A model generated the notes under the pieces. That model searched no databases. It was given only the letters and a program-made list of their open reading frames with translations, and had not been told where the DNA came from. From contig JBATXM010000012.1 of the NCBI GenBank assembly GCA_049673305.1, positions 1-22,488 of the forward strand: a DNA stretch of 22,488 nucleotides. The letters run 5' to 3'. The position numbers and the translations under genes are program-made. Below, in pieces: positions 1-6,186 of this stretch (positions are counted from its first letter, which is position 1; every line of letters starts with the position of its first letter). Source of the DNA: GCA-003244245 sp049673305. GTDB lineage: Bacteria > Actinomycetota > Actinomycetes > Mycobacteriales > Pseudonocardiaceae.

Positions 1-31
1 GCCAAAAACGACACGACGTGTCGTTTTTGGC
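1..31. terminator. Perfect palindromic hairpin, probable bidirectional terminator
   Basis: The first 31 bases form a perfect inverted repeat with 15-base arms (GCCAAAAACGACACG and its complement) around a single central A. Folded, it gives about a 13-bp stem and a 5-base loop. Each arm carries a run of five A or T, so RNA from either strand ends its hairpin arm in UUUUU followed by GGC. It lies 13 bp past the stop of the decayed DUF559 gene on the minus strand. A terminator is the simplest reading. A protein operator is possible, because such perfect symmetry also suits a dimeric regulator. The left flank is outside the window. Confidence 0.6.
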
Positions 32-44
32 ACCCAAAGCGCGA

Positions 45-457
45 TCATGACTGAAGCGCTGCCCGGATCTGCGCCACCACCGCCTGCGGCCGGGACATCA
101 GGTCATGCCAGGTGGAGCGCAACACGCTCCACCTGGCCAGCACCAGCGTGTTCTGCCGGCACCGGTCATGCACGAACCGGTCGACATCGGAATGCCACGC
201 CCAGCCGTCAATCTCGAGGACCAACCGGCATTCTAGGAAGGCGACGTCGATCCAGACTCCCCCCAGCAGCCGATGAAAGACCCGTTCGGCGTGCTAACAC
301 GCCCCGTCCGCTGCCTGCCGCAGCACTTGCCCCAGCCACGACGTCCCGTTCCTGCCGAACGATCGGCAATACGCGGCGTGCAACTCCGCTGGTCGCCCAA
401 GCAGATCAGCAAGCGGTTGCGCGGGTGTCCTTCCGTGAGCATCGGAGACCGGTCCAC
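45..457 (-). pseudogene. Decayed DUF559-type (AbiEi-like) gene, C-terminal part
   Basis: Read on the minus strand, this gives a recognisable C-terminal DUF559 endonuclease-like domain. The segment VLEIDGWAWHSDVDRF is followed by RQNTLVLARWSVLRSTWHDL and a tail VVAQIRAALQS ending in TGA at 45-47. Upstream, a stretch reading ELHAAYCRSFGRNG and VLRQAADGA runs into an in-frame TAG at 294-296, just before HAERVFHRLL. Family members usually have about 12-15 more residues between HRLL and the IDVAF strand, so a small internal deletion is likely. No complete reading frame exists. DUF559 proteins resemble Vsr-type nucleases, and in actinobacteria the domain often follows an AbiEi-type winged helix. 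The matching N-terminal remnant is at 1244-1432. The upstream limit near 457 is approximate. Confidence 0.75.
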
Positions 458-550
458 GGTGATAAGAGGAACTCGTCGCGCTGGTCGACTCCGCCGGCCG
501 CCTCGCGGTGGCCCGTCGCGCTGGCAGAGCTGGTCGTCACGGTTGCCCGG

Positions 551-946
551 TCACCCGATCCGGGTCACCCCTGGATACCGGTCGAATCCACGGTCAAGTG
601 ACATGATCGTGTCGATGTCGTGTCGTCTCATCACGGCCAGGTGCATGGCATCCCTGGCAGAGAGTCGATACCCGTCCAGCACGATTCGTTTAGCCACCTC
701 GACGTCTTCCGCATCAATGAGCAAGGTCTCGTCCACGACCGCGCGCAGCACGTCGAAAGCTGGCTGGATCGCGGCGCGGCGGTCGATGGCCACGAATCGG
801 CGCATGATCTCCTGGAGCACCTCGACATCGGTCACCAGCCGCTGTCCCCGGTTGACCGCGCCCTCCAGTGCCCCTCTCGCAGCAAGCTTGTTCGGATGAT
901 CGGCGCCGACGAGGTACATCGGGATGTTCGCGTCGACCAGAATCAT
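551..946 (-). CDS. vapC: PIN-domain ribonuclease toxin, VapC family
   Basis: A 131-residue PIN-domain protein, the usual VapC length. The acidic Mg-binding residues are visible: Asp5 in MILVDANIP, Glu46 in VLQEIMRR, Asp99 in LSARDAMHLA, and Asp118 with Asp122 in SLDRGFD. VapC toxins are endoribonucleases, usually cutting tRNA or the rRNA sarcin-ricin loop, and are held inactive by VapB. The ATG overlaps the vapB stop by 4 bp (ATGA), so translation is coupled and toxin is made after antitoxin. All catalytic residues are intact, so it is probably active. The pair sits between the two halves of a dead DUF559 gene, downstream of ftsQ, where ftsZ usually lies in actinobacteria. The RNA target cannot be read from sequence. 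Confidence 0.9.
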   Translation of the reverse strand: MILVDANIPMYLVGADHPNKLAARGALEGAVNRGQRLVTDVEVLQEIMRRFVAIDRRAAIQPAFDVLRAVVDETLLIDAEDVEVAKRIVLDGYRLSARDAMHLAVMRRHDIDTIMSLDRGFDRYPGVTRIG

Positions 947-1197
947 CCCGTCTCACCCAGGTAACCGCGTTCGGCCTCGGCAAGCATGACCTCGATATCA
1001 GCGGTCGGGAACGCGTGGTCAGTCGCCAATCGGATGGCGTCGAGCTTGCGCGCCGGATCACCGCTGAACTCGCGCCGCCGAGCCGCCCGAATGACCTGGC
1101 GGACCCACTCCGACACCGTCGTACCGTGTCGCTCAGCGATCGAGCGGAGCTCGACCAACTCGTGTTCGTCGAGCAGCACCTGTAACCGTTTACTCAT
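943..1197 (-). CDS. vapB: VapB-type ribbon-helix-helix antitoxin
   Basis: An 84-residue protein starting MSKRLQVLLDEHELVELRSI. The short beta strand RLQVLLD followed by two helices (ELVELRSIAERHG and VSEWVRQVIRAARR) is the CopG/MetJ ribbon-helix-helix pattern that binds DNA as a dimer. Residues 45-84 are the flexible toxin-neutralising part, rich in acidic and hydrophobic residues (ADIEVMLAEAERGYL). It would bind VapC and repress its own operon. No Shine-Dalgarno lies before the ATG, but a TATACT -10 hexamer ends 6 bp upstream, so the mRNA is probably leaderless. The start codon is inside a perfect palindrome, the likely operator. Confidence 0.88.
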   Translation of the reverse strand: MSKRLQVLLDEHELVELRSIAERHGTTVSEWVRQVIRAARRREFSGDPARKLDAIRLATDHAFPTADIEVMLAEAERGYLGETG

Positions 1198-1207
1198 GAC
1201 ATGAGTA
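1191..1207. promoter_or_regulatory. Palindromic operator over the vapB start codon
   Basis: TACTCATG-A-CATGAGTA is a perfect 8-base inverted repeat with a one-base centre. It covers the vapB ATG (1195-1197) and half of the -10 hexamer. A dimeric RHH repressor bound here would block transcription start directly. Its symmetry and position are seen directly; the operator role is inferred from how VapB proteins autoregulate. Confidence 0.65.
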
Positions 1208-1232
1208 TATCTGACTCACTTGGTGAGTGCCA
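1204..1232 (-). promoter_or_regulatory. Leaderless vapBC promoter with second palindrome
   Basis: A good -10 hexamer TATACT lies at 1209-1204 on the minus strand, placing the start of transcription at or next to the vapB ATG. A weak -35 candidate, TGGCAC, is at 1232-1227 with a 17-base spacer. The spacer holds a second inverted repeat, ACTCAC-3-GTGAGT (1214-1228). Both palindromes share the core ACTCA/TGAGT, so one protein could bind both and cover the whole promoter. Confidence 0.55.
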
Positions 1233-1243
1233 CGCTGCGCACT

Positions 1244-1432
1244 CTACGGTACCTGCTGGTCAGGCTCACGCCGGCCGACCAGGTAGACCCCGGATACAGC
1301 TTGGCCCACTGCCCGATACAGACCCGGTGGCGCACCTGCCGCCGCGTCAACCCGCCACGCACCGCCTCCATCCAGGGTGAGCACCCCGTCCCGGGAGTCC
1401 GCAAGTTCCTCGATCACCACCAGCACAAGCAT
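1244..1432 (-). pseudogene. Decayed AbiEi-type winged-helix gene, N-terminal part
   Basis: Three segments in two frames together read like the start of an AbiEi-type protein: IEELADSRDGVLTLD, then EAVRGGLTRRQVRHRVCIGQ with WAKLYPG, then VYLVGRREPDQQ. Frameshifts fall near 1370-1378 and 1286-1293, and the last segment hits a stop at about 1244. This N-terminal winged helix is often the first domain of proteins that end in DUF559, and such a C-terminus lies on the same strand at 45-457. The two remnants are therefore probably one gene broken in the middle. The first codon cannot be fixed; ATG at 1432 and tandem GTG codons at 1415-1420 are candidates. Confidence 0.65.
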
Positions 1433-1499
1433 CGTCGAACGGGCGGCACCCAGGACGTCAGATGCACTCACCCAGTCACCCACGACAATTACTCGCGGC

Positions 1500-2363
1500 T
1501 CAGGCGATGGTGGGCAGGGTGGGGCTGGAGACGTCGTAGACCTCGCCACGTTGGGTGAGGAGCGGGCCGAGTATCGCCGCCTTGCGCTCGCCCTCCCCCA
1601 CGTCACCCCACCGCACCTCTCGCCCTTTGCTCAGTTTCAGCACGACGCCGGCGGGAGAATCGGCGGTTATCGAGCGAACCTGGATTCGCAGCCATTCGGG
1701 CAGCTCGGTCAACACCGTCAGCGCAGCCACCGTCGCGGTATCCCGGGGACTGACATGCGTCACCCGCAGCTCCGGCAGGCCAGGCGGCCCGGCGGGCATC
1801 GCCGCGTAGTCAGCGCCGGTGGCGTCCACCAGGTGAACGCCGTTGCCGCGGTGCACGACCGCGACCGGAGTGCGCTCGGTGACCTCAATGCGCACCGTGC
1901 CATCCACGTTGCAGTGCACCTGGACGCTCGCCACCCTCGGCAGCGCGGCGACCCGGGTCTCGATCGCCTTGGTGTCCAGCCGCATCATCGGCGTGCCCAG
2001 CCGCACGGCCGCCACCGCCCGCACCACGTCGGCGGGAAGCTCTCTGGTGCCTACCACCTGCACGGAGCGGGCATCGAACAGTGAGCTACCCAGCAGTACC
2101 CAGGCCACACCGCCGGCCAGGGCCAGCATCGCCATCCCGGCGGCCAGCCAGGGCCACCAGGTGCGGGCGGGCCCGGAGGGCTGGGTAACGGTGGGGGGGA
2201 CAACAGGAGGAACAGCGGCACGGGATGGGGCAGCGTGCTGCGGGGCCGGTCGAGCGTGGGATGCCAGCCGGGCGGCGCTGCGGTTGCGGCTCGTAGCGCG
2301 GCGTTCTCGCAGGGCCGCCAGGGGCGTATCACCCCGGGACTGGCGTCGCCGCCCGGTGGTCAT
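1500..2363 (-). CDS. ftsQ: Cell division protein FtsQ (POTRA domain)
   Basis: A 287-residue single-pass membrane protein. Residues 1-68 are a basic, then Pro/Ala-rich cytoplasmic tail. Residues 69-92 form the transmembrane helix. Residues 96-164 form the POTRA domain, with FDARSVQVVGTRELP at its start and the usual RVASVQVHCNVDGTVRIEVTERTPVAV strand pattern, here written as two joined motifs (RVASVQVH and TVRIEVTERTPVAV). The rest is the FtsQ beta domain. FtsQ joins the FtsB-FtsL complex in the divisome. The ATG overlaps the ftsW stop (ATGA at 2360-2363), the position where murG and murC normally intervene. The next feature downstream is toxin-antitoxin debris instead of ftsZ. Confidence 0.93.
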   Translation of the reverse strand: MTTGRRRQSRGDTPLAALRERRATSRNRSAARLASHARPAPQHAAPSRAAVPPVVPPTVTQPSGPARTWWPWLAAGMAMLALAGGVAWVLLGSSLFDARSVQVVGTRELPADVVRAVAAVRLGTPMMRLDTKAIETRVAALPRVASVQVHCNVDGTVRIEVTERTPVAVVHRGNGVHLVDATGADYAAMPAGPPGLPELRVTHVSPRDTATVAALTVLTELPEWLRIQVRSITADSPAGVVLKLSKGREVRWGDVGEGERKAAILGPLLTQRGEVYDVSSPTLPTIA

Positions 2364-3700
2364 CGCCTGCCTCGGCTACCGCGACCGGAGGACAAGCTAC
2401 CGCGACCGGAGGGCATGGGCCGAGGTCTGGCGCGGTGTCGTGACGCGGGAACGTAGGGCACCGGAGGGCGCAGCCTCAGCAGCCGGGTGAGCGGACCTGG
2501 ATGGCTGGAACGGGTGAACTCATAGCGCAGCGCGGACACCGCCTGCGGCTCGTGCCGGGCAAAGTTGGCCAACAGCCCGAAGGCCAGCATCGTCAGCGCG
2601 ATGGAGGTGCCGCCCGAGGAGATCAGCGGCAGCGGGATCCCGGTAATCGGCAATAAGCCGACCACGTATCCGATGTTGATCGCGGCCTGACCAACCAGCC
2701 AGGTGGTCACGGTGGCGGCTACCAGCTTGATCCACGGATCGGTGTTGCGCGCGGCGATCCGGATTCCCACGTAGGCCAGCGTGCCGAACAGCAGCAGCAC
2801 CACCAGGCAACCCAGAAAACCCAATTCCTCTCCGATGATCGCGAAGATGAAGTCATTGTGCGCGTTGGGCAGGTAGTCCCACTTGGCGCTGCTCTGCCCC
2901 AGACCTACCCCCCACCAGCCGCCATCAGCCAGCGAGAACATTGCCTGACGGGCCTGGTAAGCGGCACCTTGGGGGTCAGCGCCCGGGTGCAGGAAGGACT
3001 CGATCCTGGCCGAGCGGTAACCAGCGATGCCGGCCAGCACGACCGCCCCGGCGACGGCGGCGATCACGATGGCACCGAACAGCTCGCCCGGCGCGCCGCC
3101 GAACCAGAGCAGGGCGAGCAGCACGATGGCCAGCGTGATCGTGGTACCCAGGTCAGGCTGCAGCATCACCAGCGCGAAGACGACGACGGCCATCGGAACC
3201 AGCGGCACCAGCAGGTGCCGCCACTGGCGCAGCAGCGCACGTTTAGTGATCAACACATGGGAACCCCACAGAGCCAGCGCGAGCTTCGTCGGCTCAGACG
3301 GTTGCAGAGACAGCGGGCCCAGCCGCAACCATTTCTGCGCGCCATTGATCTCCGTACCCACCGGGCTGAGCACCATGGCCAGTAGCAACACGCACACCAG
3401 CAAGAACAACCCACTGGTGCCACGCAGCATCCGCACCGGTGTCCGCATCCCCAACCAGAACAACACCAGCCCGAACCCGCAGTACGCCAGTTGTTGGACA
3501 AACACCGCATAGGATGAGCCCGCCCTGGTGTAGGACTCCACATTGGACGCGGAGAGCACCATCACCAGGCCGAACAGGGTCAACAGGCCGAAAACGGCGA
3601 GCACCAGGTGCAGCGAGGTGAGCGGCCGGGCCAACCAGGCGGTGAGCCGCTCGTGGGCGGCTAAGAACCGATCCGCCGCCAGCTGGGTGACGCTGTTCAC
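2360..3700 (-). CDS. ftsW: FtsW, septal peptidoglycan glycosyltransferase (SEDS family)
   Basis: A 446-residue multi-pass protein of the SEDS family, which polymerises lipid II at the septum with FtsI as its partner. Hallmarks are QPSEPTKLALALW (133-145), MLQPDLGTTITL (179-190), PNAHNDFIFAIIGEELGF (278-295) with the probable catalytic Asp283, and PLPLISSGGTS (356-366). About ten hydrophobic helices lie between residues 28 and 380. The start is GTG, overlapping the murD stop by 4 bp (GTGA). The cytoplasmic tail after residue 385 is basic, and its last residues derive from a 21-bp tandem duplication. The next gene is ftsQ; murG and murC are missing here. Confidence 0.95.
   Translation of the reverse strand: MNSVTQLAADRFLAAHERLTAWLARPLTSLHLVLAVFGLLTLFGLVMVLSASNVESYTRAGSSYAVFVQQLAYCGFGLVLFWLGMRTPVRMLRGTSGLFLLVCVLLLAMVLSPVGTEINGAQKWLRLGPLSLQPSEPTKLALALWGSHVLITKRALLRQWRHLLVPLVPMAVVVFALVMLQPDLGTTITLAIVLLALLWFGGAPGELFGAIVIAAVAGAVVLAGIAGYRSARIESFLHPGADPQGAAYQARQAMFSLADGGWWGVGLGQSSAKWDYLPNAHNDFIFAIIGEELGFLGCLVVLLLFGTLAYVGIRIAARNTDPWIKLVAATVTTWLVGQAAINIGYVVGLLPITGIPLPLISSGGTSIALTMLAFGLLANFARHEPQAVSALRYEFTRSSHPGPLTRLLRLRPPVPYVPASRHRARPRPMPSGRGSLSSGRGSRGRR
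2375..2412. repeat. 21-bp-period tandem duplication in the ftsW tail
   Basis: GCTACCGCGACCGGAGG occurs twice exactly (2375-2391 and 2396-2412), offset by 21 bp. The period is a multiple of three, so the FtsW C-terminus gains a repeated SSGRGS-type segment without a frameshift. Confidence 0.85.
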
Positions 3701-5109
3701 CGGGCGACACCCAGCGCGGCGACAGCGGCAGCGAACGCCCGGCCACGATGTGCGTAGTCGGTGAACATATCCATCGACGCCGCCGCCGGAGCAAGGAGCA
3801 CGACATCGCCCGGACTGGCCAGCTCGGCCGCTGCTGCCACCACCTGCACCATGGCGCCATCGTCTCCCGAATCCACCACCCGAACCGGGATGTTGGGGGC
3901 GTGTCGCGCCAGCGCGGCGGCGATCATTGCGCGGTCGGTGCCCAGCAGGACAGCGCCAACCAGCCGATCCCGGGTGTCAATGACGAGCGAGTCCACGTCG
4001 ACGTCCCTGAGGCCCTTGAGCAGGCCTCCGGCCACCCACACCACCCGGCGCCGGGCCAGCAGGCAGGCCCGGGCAGCATGCGGGTTGGTGGCCTTGGAAT
4101 TGTCCACGTAGCACACCCCGGCGTACTCACCCACGGGCATGCCACGGTGCCCGCCAGGGGTGAAGGCTCGCAATCCCTGGGCGACGGCCGGCGGCGCAAC
4201 GCCGATGCAGCGGGCCAGCGCCGCAGCGGCCAACGCGTTGGCAACATTGTGTGCGCCCGGCGGCCGCACGTCGGCAACGCTGGCGAGCACTGTGTTGGCG
4301 CCACGAATAGCGGCATCGCCGAAGGCCCGGTCAACCAGCGCCTCGCCGACCACGCCCAGTTGGCCAGCTGCCGGCTCGCTGGTGGTGAACTGCACCCCGC
4401 TACGCCCGGCGGCCAGCCGCATCGACCACTCATCGTCGGCGTTGATCACCGCCGTGGTGCCCTCGGCGTACACCCTGCCCTTGGCTGCGGCATATCCGGC
4501 CAGGCAGCCGTGCCAGTCCAGGTGATCAGCGGAGACGTTGAGCACCACAGCGGCCCGTGGGTTCAGCTCGCCTGCCCAGTGCAACTGAAATGACGACAGC
4601 TCCACGGCGAGCACCCGGTGTCCGGCGCGCACCGCGTCCAGCACGGGGAGCCCGATGTTGCCGCAGGCCACCGCGTCCACCCCGGCGGCGCGCAGGATCG
4701 ATTCGAGCATCCCCACCGTGGTGGTCTTGCCGTTGGTGCCGGTGACCACCAGCCACTCGGCTGGCGCCTGATCAGCTCCGTCGATCCAGCGGGCCAGCGT
4801 CACGTCCCCGATCACCGGCACGCCGGTGCGTTGCGCGGCCACCAACAGCGCAGCGTCCGGGCGCAAACCCGGGCTGGTCACCACCAGGTCGGTGCCCGGT
4901 GGCGGGGCGGCCAGCCCGGCAACCAGGCGCACCCCGCTCGGCATCGTGGTAGCGGCCAGCTGGCTGGGCGAGGAGTCGGTGATGGTGACCTCGGCGCCCA
5001 GTTCGGCCAGCACCCGAGCCGCTGAAGCTCCGGTAACCCGCGCCCCGGCAACCAGCACCCGGACCCCGGCCAGATCCCCAAAAAAGTCACCGTTGATCGG
5101 TGCGCGCAC
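3697..5109 (-). CDS. murD: UDP-N-acetylmuramoyl-L-alanine--D-glutamate ligase MurD
   Basis: A 470-residue Mur ligase that adds D-Glu to UDP-MurNAc-L-Ala in the cytoplasm. An N-terminal Rossmann-like UDP-binding domain opens with VRVLVAGARVTGASAARVL. The ATP P-loop is VVTGTNGKTTTVGML, with its lysine at about 128. The central domain contains CGNIGLPVLDAV and LSSFQLHW, then the ADHLDWHG motif. The C-terminal domain carries YVDNSKATNPHAA, the typical MurD lysine motif. It starts at ATG 6 bp after the mraY stop and ends overlapping the ftsW GTG. Length and motifs are normal. Confidence 0.95.
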   Translation of the reverse strand: MRAPINGDFFGDLAGVRVLVAGARVTGASAARVLAELGAEVTITDSSPSQLAATTMPSGVRLVAGLAAPPPGTDLVVTSPGLRPDAALLVAAQRTGVPVIGDVTLARWIDGADQAPAEWLVVTGTNGKTTTVGMLESILRAAGVDAVACGNIGLPVLDAVRAGHRVLAVELSSFQLHWAGELNPRAAVVLNVSADHLDWHGCLAGYAAAKGRVYAEGTTAVINADDEWSMRLAAGRSGVQFTTSEPAAGQLGVVGEALVDRAFGDAAIRGANTVLASVADVRPPGAHNVANALAAAALARCIGVAPPAVAQGLRAFTPGGHRGMPVGEYAGVCYVDNSKATNPHAARACLLARRRVVWVAGGLLKGLRDVDVDSLVIDTRDRLVGAVLLGTDRAMIAAALARHAPNIPVRVVDSGDDGAMVQVVAAAAELASPGDVVLLAPAAASMDMFTDYAHRGRAFAAAVAALGVAR

Positions 5110-5115
5110 GTGGCC

Positions 5116-6186
5116 TCATCCCCCGGCCGCGGTCAACCACTCGCTGTAGAACACTCCGGCGCCCAGCGCGCAACAGATGGCCGCGAGCAGCCAGAACCGG
5201 ATGATGACCGTGGTCTCCGGCCATCCGGCGAGCTCGAAGTGGTGGTGAAACGGTGCCATCCGGAATGGCCGGCGTTGGGTGGTCCGAAACACCGCCACCT
5301 GGATGACCACCGACAGCGCCTCGACAACGAAGAGACCACCGATCACAACAAGAAGCAATTCGGTCCGAGTGACCACGGACAGGCCGGCCAGCAGGCCGCC
5401 GAGGGCCAATGATCCGGTGTCGCCCATGAAGATCTTCGCCGGGGGGGCGTTCCACCACAGAAACCCGATGCACCCACCGACCGCTGCGGCGGCCACCACG
5501 GCGACGTCGAGGGGATCGCGCACGGTGTAACAGCCGGGCACGGCCTGGATGGCGCAGTCCTGGGTGTACTGCCAGAACGCGACAATCACATAGGTTCCTA
5601 GCACCATCGCCGCAGCCCCCGCCGCCAGCCCGTCCACGCCATCGGCCAGGTTCACCGCGTTCGACCAGGCAGAGACCAGCAGGTAACTGAAGACCACGAA
5701 TCCGACGACGCCGAAGGACACCACGGAGACATCCCGGACGAAGGACAGGTGGATTGAGGCCGGGGAGATGCCATCGCCGTCCCGGAAACCCATCGCCAGG
5801 ATGCCGAACAACACTGCGGCGAGCAGCTGCCCGACCAGTTTGGCGGTCTTGTTCAGGCCCAGGTTGCGCTGCCGGCGAACCTTGATCAGGTCATCCAGGA
5901 AGCCGACCACCCCCAGCACTGTGGTGAGCAGCAGCACCAGCAGAGCTGACGCGGTCATGCTGTGCCGGGTGACGGTGAGGTGCGCGACCAGGTAACCGCT
6001 CCACATCGCCAGCAGGATGGCCACTCCCCCCATGGTGGGCGTGCCTCGCTTGATGTGGTGAGTTTGCGGTCCTTCCTGCCGGATCTCCTGGCCGAAACCC
6101 TGCCGGGTGAACAGTCGGATGAGGTAGGGCGTGAACAAAATGGAAGCGAGCAGGGCGATTCCGGAGGCGACCAGGATGGTGCTCAT
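5116..6186 (-). CDS. mraY: Phospho-MurNAc-pentapeptide transferase MraY
   Basis: A 356-residue ten-helix membrane enzyme that transfers phospho-MurNAc-pentapeptide to undecaprenyl phosphate, giving lipid I. Visible signatures are the Mg-binding LDDLIKVRR (Asp98, Asp99), NLADGVDGLAAG (179-190), KIFMGDTGSLALGG with Asp256, and APFHHHFELAGWPE with His314-316. The ATG overlaps the murE stop by 4 bp (ATGA at 6183-6186). murF, which makes this enzyme's pentapeptide substrate and usually lies between murE and mraY, is absent, so a murF elsewhere must supply it. Confidence 0.96.
   Translation of the reverse strand: MSTILVASGIALLASILFTPYLIRLFTRQGFGQEIRQEGPQTHHIKRGTPTMGGVAILLAMWSGYLVAHLTVTRHSMTASALLVLLLTTVLGVVGFLDDLIKVRRQRNLGLNKTAKLVGQLLAAVLFGILAMGFRDGDGISPASIHLSFVRDVSVVSFGVVGFVVFSYLLVSAWSNAVNLADGVDGLAAGAAAMVLGTYVIVAFWQYTQDCAIQAVPGCYTVRDPLDVAVVAAAAVGGCIGFLWWNAPPAKIFMGDTGSLALGGLLAGLSVVTRTELLLVVIGGLFVVEALSVVIQVAVFRTTQRRPFRMAPFHHHFELAGWPETTVIIRFWLLAAICCALGAGVFYSEWLTAAGG

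Noticed and set aside
47..601. 184-codon plus-strand open frame at the left end
   Set aside because: It is antisense to the recognisable DUF559 remnant and has the low-complexity Arg/Pro/Ser look of an out-of-frame GC-rich shadow, with no Shine-Dalgarno.
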